Source: Sphingosinicella sp. (lineage in GTDB: Bacteria; Pseudomonadota; Alphaproteobacteria; Sphingomonadales; Sphingomonadaceae). Taken from it: a stretch of DNA of 43,968 nucleotides. A program made the translations under genes and the position numbers. Location of the stretch: NCBI GenBank assembly GCA_016793845.1, contig JAEULI010000008.1, positions 1-43,968 on the forward strand. Reading direction: 5' to 3'. A model generated the notes under the pieces. It searched no databases. It saw only the letters and a program-made list of their open reading frames with translations, and had not been told where the DNA came from. Shown in pieces: positions 1-7,753 of the stretch; positions within the stretch are counted from its first letter, which is position 1; each line of letters begins with the position of its first letter.

Positions 1-49
1 ATCGCGGCACGTCTGGGGAATAAACGGCATTCGTGGAAGGGAGTGGGGC

Positions 50-1771
50 ATGGCTTCAGCGTCGGTAAGGACCAAGCGCAGCGCGCGGATAATCTTGCTC
101 GCGGCGGGCGCGGCCGTGCTTGCCTCGGCCGCCTACGCGGCCTCGCCGGCAACGATTTACCGGAACGCGCAGGTCTACACGCCTTCGGGTTGGAAGAACG
201 CCTTCGCGGTGAAGGACGGGCGCATCGTCGCGGTCGGGAATGACGAGGATGTGCGCAAGGCCGCGAAAGGCGCGCGCGAGGTCGATCTCGGCAGCCGCAC
301 CGTGCTTCCCGGCCTCTACGACATGCACGTGCATCCCGTGCTGCAGGCGAAGGGCGGCGAAGGGCGCTGCAGCATTTCGCCCGACCTTCCCGCCGCCGAA
401 CTCCTCGCTGGTGTCGGCGCCTGTGCGAAGGCCGCTGCCAAGGACGAATGGGTGGCTGGCGGCCAGTGGCAGGCCTCCGTGCTTGCCGGCACGCCCATCA
501 CCGCCGCGACGCTCGACACGGTATCACCTGATAATCCCGTGATGCTGTTCGACGTGAGCGGCCACAGCCTGTGGGTGAATTCGAAGGCGCTGGCGATTGC
601 GGGCATCACGAAGGACACGCCCAATCCGGAAGGCGGCATCATCGAGCGCGACGCGGCAGGACTGCCGACGGGCGTGCTGCGCGAGACGGCGCGCAATCTC
701 GTGCTGCGCCACCTTCCGCCGCAGCCTGCCGAAAGGACGCAGGCGGAGCTGAAGAAGAACCTCGATTACCTGCTGTCGTTCGGGATCACCGGTTATGTCG
801 AGGCGATGGCGTTTCGCGATGATCTCGAAACCTATGCCGCGCTCGCCGACAAGGGCGAGCTGAAGCAGCACGTGCAAGCGTGCATCGCCTACAGCCACGC
901 CGGGCATCCGAACCCCGATCTCGATGCGACGATCGCCGCGATTCCATCGTACACGCGCGAACGCTTCAAGCCGACGTGCATCAAGGTTTTCGCGGATGGC
1001 GTGCCGACGGAGAGCCATACCGGTGCGATGCTGGAAGATTACGAGGCTGGGCAGCCCAATGCCCCCGCGCGCGGGCTGTTGTTGTTCGATCCCGCGAAGC
1101 TGCATCCGCTGATGGCGAAATGGGACAAGCTCGGCCTCAACGTGCTGTTCCACGCGGCGGGCGACGCCGCCGTGCGCGCGTCGTTTGACGCTATTGCCTA
1201 TGCGCGGCAGCAGAACGGCAGCGGCGGCCCGATCCATCAGGTCGGGCACTCGACATTCGTCGATCCCGCCGATCTGCCGCGCCCGAAGGCGCTGAACAGC
1301 GCGATCGAATATTCGCCCTATCTGTGGGATCCGCAGCCGATCAACGACGACATCACCACGGCGGTCGGTGCGCGGCGCATCGAACGCGTCTGGCCGATCA
1401 AGGAGGGATTCGCGGCGGGTGCGCTGGTGATCGCCGGGTCGGACTGGGCGGTGATCCCCGCGCCCGATCCGTGGATCGGCATCGAAACGGCGATCACGCG
1501 GCAGAACCCCGGCGGCAGCGTGCGGACGTTCGGTGCCGGGCAGGCGATCACGCTGGAACAGGCGATTCGCATGTTCACGATCAACGCCGCAACGCGCCTC
1601 GGGCTGGAGAAGGACCTCGGCACGATCGAGGCCGGCAAGCGCGCCGATTTCATCGTGATTGACAAGAACCCGTTCCGGATCCCGGCAACGGATATTCACA
1701 GGATCAAGGTGCAGAAAACCTACATCGACGGCGAGGTCGTGTTCGACCGCGCCAAGGCTGGCGCACGATGA
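50..1771 (+). CDS. Exported YtcJ-like amidohydrolase (amidohydrolase_3 family)
   Basis: A 573-residue metal-dependent hydrolase of the amidohydrolase superfamily, YtcJ-like branch. Residues 1-31 form a signal peptide ending in an Ala-rich AYA-type cleavage region, so the enzyme should be periplasmic. The metal-binding HxH is at H93/H95 in the motif LYDMHVH. Later metal-site segments are visible: FADGVPTESHTG, LFHAAGDAA, and AGSDWAVIP near the C-terminus, which supplies the usual Asp. The family hydrolyses amide-type bonds; one characterised member is N-substituted formamide deformylase. The exact substrate cannot be read from sequence. The ATG at 50 follows a GGAAGGGAG ribosome-binding site. 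The stop overlaps the next start by 4 bases, so this is the first visible gene of a coupled operon. It is a clear paralogue of the gene at 3318-5021, with shared blocks such as VLPGL.DMHVH and WV.GG.W. Confidence 0.88.
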   Translation: MASASVRTKRSARIILLAAGAAVLASAAYAASPATIYRNAQVYTPSGWKNAFAVKDGRIVAVGNDEDVRKAAKGAREVDLGSRTVLPGLYDMHVHPVLQAKGGEGRCSISPDLPAAELLAGVGACAKAAAKDEWVAGGQWQASVLAGTPITAATLDTVSPDNPVMLFDVSGHSLWVNSKALAIAGITKDTPNPEGGIIERDAAGLPTGVLRETARNLVLRHLPPQPAERTQAELKKNLDYLLSFGITGYVEAMAFRDDLETYAALADKGELKQHVQACIAYSHAGHPNPDLDATIAAIPSYTRERFKPTCIKVFADGVPTESHTGAMLEDYEAGQPNAPARGLLLFDPAKLHPLMAKWDKLGLNVLFHAAGDAAVRASFDAIAYARQQNGSGGPIHQVGHSTFVDPADLPRPKALNSAIEYSPYLWDPQPINDDITTAVGARRIERVWPIKEGFAAGALVIAGSDWAVIPAPDPWIGIETAITRQNPGGSVRTFGAGQAITLEQAIRMFTINAATRLGLEKDLGTIEAGKRADFIVIDKNPFRIPATDIHRIKVQKTYIDGEVVFDRAKAGAR

Positions 1772-3294
1772 AGGCGGCGTTCGCTTTCGCGCTGCTCGTC
1801 GCGGCTGCGGCGTCACCCGCTTATGCTGAACGGGTCGAAACGGTTTCGGTCTACAAGGGTGATTTCGCCACGGTGAATTCGTTCGTGTTCTCGAACGGAA
1901 AATCGCTCGTGGTGATGGACGTGCAGCGCAAGGCGAACGAGGCGCGCAAGCTTGCCGCCATGATCAAGGCGATGAAGCTGCCGCTGACGCATATCCTCAT
2001 CAGCCATGGCCACACCGACCATTTCACCGGCATGGCGGTGTTCCGCGAGGAATTTCCGGACGCGAAGATCGTCGTCGCCAACGAGGACATCAAGGCGGAC
2101 ATCAAGCGCTACGCGATCTACATGGACACGGGCGGCGAAACCGGCGCGGAACCGCCGCTCGATCCGGCGCTGAAGCCGAAGACGCTGGAGCATCCCGGCG
2201 GCTTCGATTATGAGCGCAATATCGAGGTTCTGAACGCCCCGAAGCTGGAGATGGTGGGCGGCGGCAGCCTCGAACTTTCCACCGACTACATGCGTGCCGA
2301 AACGCCGTATATCACCACTGTTTACAGCCCCGATCTCAATGCGCTGTTCCTCTCCGATTTCGGCTACAACGGCGTCCATTTCTGGATGGGCGACGACATC
2401 AGCCGCGAGGACCTGAAGAACTGGCGTGCCGAACTTGTGGCGCTGAAAGCGCGCTACGCGAAGCAGAAGCCCAAAATCTATCCCGGCCACGGCGATCCCA
2501 CCGACATGCGCATCTTCGATCCGTCGGTGCGCTATATCGACGATTTCCTCGCCGTGACCGCAGCCTCCAAATCGCCGGAAGACGCGATGGGAAAGATGAT
2601 CGCGCTCTACCCGGGTTACAAACAGGCCGACTTCTTCCTGAAATACAGCGCCATGGAACACGTGCCAGCCCGCCCATCGAGCGTGGGCCACCGGGCGGAC
2701 GCGGCATGGCGCGCGAAGGTGCGCGAACTCGCTGCGAAGGAATTCCGTAATCCCGCGTGGGGCTATTCGCACAGCGTGCGGGATTATGTGCTGGCGCAGC
2801 AGCTTGCGCGCGCGGACGGCGTCCGCCTCGACGACGACGTGATGTTCGCCGCCGCCTATCTCCACGACATGGCGGCGTTCCCGAAATGGGAGGAGCAGGG
2901 CACCGATCACGCCGACCGCGCCGCCGCGATCGTTGATACGGTCCTGAAAGGCAGCGGTTTTCCCGAAAGCAAGCTCGACGCGGTGCGCGAGGCGATCCGC
3001 ACGCACATGTACGACCGCGAACCGAAGACGCCGGAGGCGCTTTATCTGCACGATGCGGATGCGCTTGATTGGCTGGGCGCCGTGGGCGTCGCGCGCGTGA
3101 TGGCGCTCGTCGATCCGCAGGGCGGCAAGCCCGCAGGGCCGGACATGGCGAAGTTTCTGGAAGCCAATCTCGCGAACGTGCCGGCGCGTGTGCTCACGCC
3201 CGCGGGCAAGGCGATGCTGCCGGCGCGCAAGGCGGAGCTCGAAGCCTTCCTTCGCGATCTGCGCGCGCAGACGGAAGATTTCTCGACACTTTAA
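1768..3294 (+). CDS. Exported metallo-beta-lactamase / HD-domain fusion protein
   Basis: A 508-residue two-domain protein. Residues 1-20 are a signal peptide ending AYA. The N-terminal half is a metallo-beta-lactamase fold with HxHxDH at H80, H82, D84 and H85 (ISHGHTDHF), an Asp ligand in LFLSDFG near 197 and a late His in YPGHGD at 241. The C-terminal part (about 320-450) resembles an HD metal-dependent hydrolase: H335 (GYSHSV), H366-D367 (YLHDMAA), H381 (TDHADR) and an Asp cluster at 429-434. HD proteins of this type are normally cytoplasmic, so export of the fusion is unusual. The start overlaps the upstream amidohydrolase by 4 bases and the stop overlaps a possible ATG at 3294, indicating translational coupling. 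The substrate is unknown; context points to processing of the same amide or ester compound as its neighbours. Confidence 0.85.
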   Translation: MKAAFAFALLVAAAASPAYAERVETVSVYKGDFATVNSFVFSNGKSLVVMDVQRKANEARKLAAMIKAMKLPLTHILISHGHTDHFTGMAVFREEFPDAKIVVANEDIKADIKRYAIYMDTGGETGAEPPLDPALKPKTLEHPGGFDYERNIEVLNAPKLEMVGGGSLELSTDYMRAETPYITTVYSPDLNALFLSDFGYNGVHFWMGDDISREDLKNWRAELVALKARYAKQKPKIYPGHGDPTDMRIFDPSVRYIDDFLAVTAASKSPEDAMGKMIALYPGYKQADFFLKYSAMEHVPARPSSVGHRADAAWRAKVRELAAKEFRNPAWGYSHSVRDYVLAQQLARADGVRLDDDVMFAAAYLHDMAAFPKWEEQGTDHADRAAAIVDTVLKGSGFPESKLDAVREAIRTHMYDREPKTPEALYLHDADALDWLGAVGVARVMALVDPQGGKPAGPDMAKFLEANLANVPARVLTPAGKAMLPARKAELEAFLRDLRAQTEDFSTL

Positions 3295-3317
3295 TGAGCA
3301 AGCAGGGGAGACAGGGA

Positions 3318-5021
3318 ATGCTGAAAACGATTGCGGGGAGCGTGCTGGCCCTTTCGGTGATCGGCAGCGCGGCGGCGGCGGAAGCGCCGGCGGATACGAT
3401 CCTGCTGAACGGCGACGTGCGGACACCGGCGGGCTGGGTGCAGGCGCTCGCGATCCGCAATGGCGTGATCGTCGCGGTGGGCGATGCAAAAGCCACGGAC
3501 GCATTTCGCGGGCCCAATTCGGTCGTCGTCGACCTGAAGGGCGCGGCGGTTCTCCCCGGCCTCCACGATATGCACGTGCACAGCCATTTCGCGGGGCTCG
3601 AGCAGTTTTCGTGCAGCTTCGGCTATGGCGCGAAGCCTGCCGCCATTGCCGCGCGCGTGAAGGAATGTGCGAAAGCCGCGAAGCCCGGCGACTGGATCAC
3701 CGGCGGCAACTGGGTGGGCGCGGTGTTCAAGAAGGGCGAGCAGACGCGCGCTTTCCTCGACAAGGTTGCGCCCAACAATCCCGTCGTGCTTTCGGACGAG
3801 TCGCATCACAGCATCTGGGCGAATTCGAAGGCGCTCGAACTCGCGGGCGTGACGCGCGACACGAAGGATCCGGCAGGCGGCATCATCGATCGCGACGCGA
3901 AGGGCAATCCCACCGGCGTGTTCCGCGAATTGGCGACGGACCTCATCGAGAAGATCATGCCGCCGCCCACCGAGGAGATGAATCGCAAGGCGCTGATGCT
4001 CTCGACAGCGCAGATGCTCTCTTACGGGATCACCTCCTACACGGAGGCGACCGTCCGCGACAGCAACATGAAGACGCTGTCCGATCTTTCGGGCGAAGGC
4101 CTCCTCAAGCAGCGCGTGCGCGGGTGCATCGTGTGGGCGCCGGGCGACGCCATGGGCGAGCGCCTGATCGAAACGCGCGCCGCCTATGCGAAGCCGCGGT
4201 TCAAGACGGACTGCGTGAAGATCTTCATGGATGGTGTGCCGCTGGAAAGCCACACCGCCGCGATGCTCGAACCCTACAAGGGCGTTTCGAACACTGACCC
4301 CACCAACAAGGGCATATTGCTGATCCCGCAGCCGACGCTCGACGCGGCTGTGGCGAAGTTCGATCGCATGGGGCTGCATGTGAAGTTCCACGCTGTCGGC
4401 GACGGTGCGGTGCGTTCGGCGATCTCTGCGGCCGAATATGCGCGCAAGGTGAACGGCTGGGCCGGATCGGCGCACGATGTCGGCCACACGACCTTCGCCG
4501 ATCTCACGGATATTCCGCGCGTGCGCGATCTGCACCTGACGTGGGAATTTTCGCCCTATATCTGGTATCCGACGCCGATCACCGACATCGATATGCGCCG
4601 TGCCGTCGGCGACGAGCTGATGAAGCGCGTGATTCCGATCAAGGACGCGCTCGACAGCGGCGCGAATGTCGTCGCGGGGTCGGACTGGTCGGTGGTGCCG
4701 TCGGTCAATCCGTGGCTCGCGATCGAGACGATGGTGACGCGGCAGGCGCCGGGCGGCGGCGGCACGATGATCGCGCCGGACGAGCGCGTGTCTCTCGACG
4801 ATGCGTTCCGCATCTTCACGGAGAATTCGGCGTCGCTGATGGGCACGCGCGATATCGTCGGCGCGATCGAGCCCGGGATGCGCGCGGACATCATCGTTAC
4901 CGAAAAGAACCCGTGGAAGGTGCCGGTCACCGAAGTTCACGCGACCAAGGTGCGGATGACCTTCATCGACGGCGAGAAAGTGTATGATGCAGCGAATCCG
5001 CCCAAGCTGACCGCGAACTGA
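3318..5021 (+). CDS. Exported YtcJ-like amidohydrolase, second copy
   Basis: A 567-residue amidohydrolase_3 (YtcJ-like) enzyme. I chose the ATG at 3318 because it follows a GGGGAGACAGGG ribosome-binding site and begins a clean signal peptide (residues 1-22, ending SAAAAEA). An in-frame ATG at 3294 overlaps the previous stop and would add eight residues. The metal-binding HxH is H86/H88 in GLHDMHVH. Other active-site blocks match the paralogue at 50-1771: IFMDGVPLESHTA, VKFHAVGDGA, VGHTTFADL and AGSDWSVVP. It probably acts in the periplasm on an amide- or formamide-type bond. Keeping two diverged copies in one operon suggests two substrates, or two steps on one substrate. It is followed after 11 bases by the deacetylase-like gene. 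Confidence 0.87.
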   Translation: MLKTIAGSVLALSVIGSAAAAEAPADTILLNGDVRTPAGWVQALAIRNGVIVAVGDAKATDAFRGPNSVVVDLKGAAVLPGLHDMHVHSHFAGLEQFSCSFGYGAKPAAIAARVKECAKAAKPGDWITGGNWVGAVFKKGEQTRAFLDKVAPNNPVVLSDESHHSIWANSKALELAGVTRDTKDPAGGIIDRDAKGNPTGVFRELATDLIEKIMPPPTEEMNRKALMLSTAQMLSYGITSYTEATVRDSNMKTLSDLSGEGLLKQRVRGCIVWAPGDAMGERLIETRAAYAKPRFKTDCVKIFMDGVPLESHTAAMLEPYKGVSNTDPTNKGILLIPQPTLDAAVAKFDRMGLHVKFHAVGDGAVRSAISAAEYARKVNGWAGSAHDVGHTTFADLTDIPRVRDLHLTWEFSPYIWYPTPITDIDMRRAVGDELMKRVIPIKDALDSGANVVAGSDWSVVPSVNPWLAIETMVTRQAPGGGGTMIAPDERVSLDDAFRIFTENSASLMGTRDIVGAIEPGMRADIIVTEKNPWKVPVTEVHATKVRMTFIDGEKVYDAANPPKLTAN

Positions 5022-5032
5022 GAGGAAAAGCC

Positions 5033-6139
5033 ATGCCGCGCACCGGGTTCTACACCGACGAACGCACCTTCTGGCACGCGACTGGAATGCAGGCGCTGTT
5101 CCTGCCGGTCGGCGACTGGGTGCAGCCGCCGGGCGGAACGGCAGGCGCGGACACGCCCGATTCCAAGCGGCGCCTGCTCAGCCTCGCGAACGTTTCGGGG
5201 CTGACGCGCAAGCTGGTGATGGCGGAGTCGACACCGGCCACGGTGGAGGACGTCTGCCGTGTGCACCCCCGCGACTATATCGATCGCTTCAAGGCGACGA
5301 GTGACGCGGGCGGCGGCGATATCGGGCACCTTGCGCCGTTCAGCAAGGGCGGCTTCGAAATTGCGATGATCTCGTGCGGGCTCGCCATCTCGGCGGTCGA
5401 CGACGTGCTCTCCGGCAAGGTCGACAATGCCTATGCGCTCTGTCGTCCGGCGGGGCACCATTGCCTTGCCGACATGTCGATGGGGTTCTGCCTGCTCGCG
5501 AACATTCCGATCGCGATCGAGGCGGCGAAGGCACGGCACGGCATCTCGCGCGTCGCGGTGGTGGACTGGGACGTGCACCACGGCAACGGCACGCAATCCA
5601 TCTTCTACGACCGCGACGACGTGCTGACGATCTCGGTGCATCAGGACCGCTGCTTCCCGCCGGGATACAGCGGCGCGGAGGATCGCGGCGAGGGCAAGGG
5701 GCTCGGCTACAACCTCAACATTCCTCTGCCTGCCGGCGGCGGCCACGATATCTACGTGCACGCATTCGAGGCGCTGGTGCTTCCCGCGCTCGAGAAATTC
5801 CAGCCGGAGCTCATCATCGTCGCGTGCGGGCTCGATGCGAACAGCGTCGATCCGCTGGCGCGGATGCTGCTGCACAGCGAAAGCTACCGCACGCTCACGC
5901 AGACGATGATGGACGCCGCAAACCGCCTGTGTGGCGGGCGCCTCGTCGTCGTTCATGAGGGCGGTTATGCGGAGGCTTATGTTCCGTTCTGCGGCCACGC
6001 GGTGCTGGAGACGCTGAGCGGCGAGCGGACGGCGGTGGTCGATCCGGTGCTCGAGATGGCGCTCGGCTGGCAGCCGGGGCCGGAGGCCACGGAATTCCAC
6101 AGGCAATGGGTTGAACGGCTGGTCGCGAACCTCGCATGA
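5033..6139 (+). CDS. Class II histone-deacetylase-like amidohydrolase
   Basis: A 368-residue zinc enzyme of the arginase/deacetylase superfamily, the family of acetylpolyamine amidohydrolases and bacterial HDAC-like proteins. The signature residues are present: the His dyad H142-H143 (RPAGHH), the zinc-binding block DWDVHHGNGT with D180 and H182, a third zinc Asp at D268 in CGLDAN, and the transition-state Tyr at Y312 in EGGY. The family removes acyl groups from primary amines such as polyamines. No signal peptide is visible, so it should be cytoplasmic, unlike the amidohydrolases on either side. A GAGGAAAAG ribosome-binding site precedes the ATG. The gene lies 11 bases after an amidohydrolase and overlaps the next gene by 4 bases. 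In this operon the likely role is release of a free amine from an N-acyl amine; the substrate is not established. Confidence 0.88.
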   Translation: MPRTGFYTDERTFWHATGMQALFLPVGDWVQPPGGTAGADTPDSKRRLLSLANVSGLTRKLVMAESTPATVEDVCRVHPRDYIDRFKATSDAGGGDIGHLAPFSKGGFEIAMISCGLAISAVDDVLSGKVDNAYALCRPAGHHCLADMSMGFCLLANIPIAIEAAKARHGISRVAVVDWDVHHGNGTQSIFYDRDDVLTISVHQDRCFPPGYSGAEDRGEGKGLGYNLNIPLPAGGGHDIYVHAFEALVLPALEKFQPELIIVACGLDANSVDPLARMLLHSESYRTLTQTMMDAANRLCGGRLVVVHEGGYAEAYVPFCGHAVLETLSGERTAVVDPVLEMALGWQPGPEATEFHRQWVERLVANLA

Positions 6140-6816
6140 CCCCGCTCCGCCTCGCCGCCGCTGCGCTGCTTCTGTCGCTCTCATCTGCTGCGCTCGGCAG
6201 CGAGTGGCTGATGATGGTGAAGTCGCAGAATGTCGACCCGGCGCGCGAGGCCGAATTCGAGCACTGGTACAACGAAATCGACATTCCCGACGTACTTGCC
6301 GTGCCCGGATACGAACGTGCGCGGCGCGGGCACGCCATGGACGGCGAGCAGCGGCCGTACGTCGCGCTCTATACGATCGCGTCGTCCGACATGGACAAGA
6401 CGATCATCGCGATGCTGATGGCGAGCTGGCGCATGGACCAGCTCGGGCGCGGCACCGACCTCATCAAAGTGACCGAGCGCATCTATTACAAGCGCGACGG
6501 GAAAGGTGCACGGAGCGAGAGCGCGGGAAAGCCGACGCATCTCTACCTGCACCGTTCTAAGGGCATAACCGAGAAGGACCTGAAGGCCCTGGTGAACGCT
6601 GGGCTCGCGGTCAGTGCGACGCCGTACCGGGTCTACAACGTGCTGATGCATGAGCCGGTCGCGGTGCCGGATCAGCTCGTCGTGTTCGAGCTTTCAGCAG
6701 CGTCGGAAGCAGAGGCGAAAGCGGCGGTGCAGCGGATCGAGGCGCGGACCGGCGCCAGCGGATGCGGCGCCGATTGTGCGGCGCTCTATCAGTTGACGCT
6801 CGACGTTTCCGGCTGA
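6136..6816 (+). CDS. Exported dimeric alpha/beta-barrel (EthD/DUF4286-like) protein
   Basis: A 226-residue protein with a signal peptide of about 22 residues (LLLSLSSAALGS). The mature part begins with a beta strand and helix typical of dimeric alpha/beta-barrel proteins (EWLMMVKSQN, then EFEHWYNEIDIPDVLAVPGY). The HWYN.ID.PD..AVPG pattern is characteristic of EthD/DUF4286-type domains, and a second, less clear repeat follows around residues 130-215. Such proteins are small binding or isomerase-like partners of degradation enzymes; I cannot name a reaction. It overlaps the deacetylase gene by 4 bases and is the last gene of the plus-strand operon. Its final 28 bases overlap the end of the convergent cytochrome gene on the minus strand. 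Confidence 0.75.
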   Translation: MTPLRLAAAALLLSLSSAALGSEWLMMVKSQNVDPAREAEFEHWYNEIDIPDVLAVPGYERARRGHAMDGEQRPYVALYTIASSDMDKTIIAMLMASWRMDQLGRGTDLIKVTERIYYKRDGKGARSESAGKPTHLYLHRSKGITEKDLKALVNAGLAVSATPYRVYNVLMHEPVAVPDQLVVFELSAASEAEAKAAVQRIEARTGASGCGADCAALYQLTLDVSG

Positions 6817-7241
6817 TCGAACTTCGCGACGAGCGCCGCGCGCGTGCCGGTGACATCGACGAGGCGCTGCGACCGATACGTTGCGATCTCCTCCGGCGTG
6901 TAGGGTTTGAATCCGTCCGCCGCGATGCCGCCCATCTTGGGGAGCAGCCAGTTGAGCAGGGCGGCGAGATCGGCATCGCTGAGCTTCGAATTCGCCGAAC
7001 CTGGAACCTGCACGAGGAATTCGCGGCCGCCCTCCACCTTCAGGAAACGGTGAAGCTCGGCCTTCATCGACGGCACGCTGCCCTTCTGGCCGCTGCCGTC
7101 GGGCAGATGACAGCCCTGACATTCGGTCATGTAATTGACGTGCGGCGAGCGGCCGTTGCGCGTGAGGTCGGGCGCAATGCCGCCCGCGTGCGCCGCTACG
7201 GCGGCGGCGCACAGCAGGACAGGAAGAACAACCAGGCGCAT
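6789..7241 (-). CDS. Periplasmic monohaem cytochrome c, amine dehydrogenase-associated
   Basis: A 150-residue c-type cytochrome. A signal peptide (about residues 1-19, ending AAHA) is followed by one haem-attachment site CQGCH at residues 41-45. A Met in the VPSM segment near 60 is a possible axial ligand, but I cannot be sure. The start at 7241 lies 3 bases after the stop of the TTQ small-subunit gene, so the two are co-transcribed. In the Alcaligenes faecalis aromatic amine dehydrogenase cluster, aauBEDA is also followed by a gene for a small periplasmic monohaem cytochrome (from memory, orf-2). This one probably takes electrons from the quinoprotein towards the respiratory chain. Its 3' end overlaps the convergent gene by 28 bases. 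Confidence 0.85.
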   Translation of the reverse strand: MRLVVLPVLLCAAAVAAHAGGIAPDLTRNGRSPHVNYMTECQGCHLPDGSGQKGSVPSMKAELHRFLKVEGGREFLVQVPGSANSKLSDADLAALLNWLLPKMGGIAADGFKPYTPEEIATYRSQRLVDVTGTRAALVAKFDQPETSSVN

Positions 7242-7243
7242 CC

Positions 7244-7753
7244 CTAGTCGGCGGCGCCGAGTACGACCGCGGTCGAGCAATTGTAGACGACGCCGACCTC
7301 GGTGCCGAGGCACCAGTTGATGTCGTTCGAACCGGCGGGTTGGTGGACGGGCGTGTCGCCTTCGTTGCGGTTGCACATGCAGCGGCCGCACGCGGATTTG
7401 CCGCAGCAGTCGTTGTAGGAGATCACATAGTCTTTGTTGTCCACGGGATTGCGGCAGGTGCCGACCCACGTGATCGGCGAGGGCTCCGTGCCCGGCGGGC
7501 ACGACGAGGTGCTGCCGCCGCAGCAGGAGCAGAGGAAGCCGTCGATCGCGCAGTAGCGCCAGTAATCGCACGACTGCGGATCGCCGCTCTCGCCCGGCTG
7601 CTGCGCCGCGTTCGCGCGCGAGACGGGAAGCAGCGGCATCGATGCGGCGGTGATACCGAAGGCGCTGGCGCGCCCGAAGAAGCTGCGGCGCGACATGCCG
7701 CGCGCGGCCGTGCGGCTCAGCCGCTCCATGATCCTGTCGAGCCTGTTGGTCAT
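7244..7753 (-). CDS. aauA: TTQ amine dehydrogenase small (light) subunit
   Basis: A 169-residue catalytic light chain of a tryptophan tryptophylquinone amine dehydrogenase (AauA/MauA family). It has a long leader with a twin-arginine motif (SRRSFFG, residues 21-27) and a hydrophobic stretch, consistent with Tat export. The mature part is Cys-rich (CDYWRYC, LCSCCGG, NDCCG, GRCMC), as expected for the six-disulfide fold. Setting C62 as mature C23 puts the two Trp that form the cofactor at mature 57 (W96, ITWVGTC) and 108 (W147, DINWCLG). Asp32 and Asp76 equivalents fall at D71 and D115. All four positions match Paracoccus numbering as I remember it. The enzyme oxidises primary amines to aldehyde and ammonia. 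The cluster lacks mauF, mauC and mauG, which favours aromatic amine dehydrogenase, but specificity is not readable from sequence. Confidence 0.93.
   Translation of the reverse strand: MTNRLDRIMERLSRTAARGMSRRSFFGRASAFGITAASMPLLPVSRANAAQQPGESGDPQSCDYWRYCAIDGFLCSCCGGSTSSCPPGTEPSPITWVGTCRNPVDNKDYVISYNDCCGKSACGRCMCNRNEGDTPVHQPAGSNDINWCLGTEVGVVYNCSTAVVLGAAD

Noticed and set aside
1-49. Possible tail of an upstream gene ending TAA at 21-23
   Set aside because: Only seven codons are visible; nothing can be said about a product.
524-1816. Long antisense open frame opposite the first amidohydrolase
   Set aside because: Codon bias of the GC-rich plus-strand gene keeps the opposite frame open; the translation has no family features and is Arg/His-rich.
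1813-3504. Long antisense open frame opposite the MBL/HD gene
   Set aside because: Same effect; the sense strand encodes clear catalytic motifs and a signal peptide.
3291-4940. Long antisense open frame opposite the second amidohydrolase
   Set aside because: Shadow of a gene with strong family motifs; no ribosome-binding site or domain on the minus strand.
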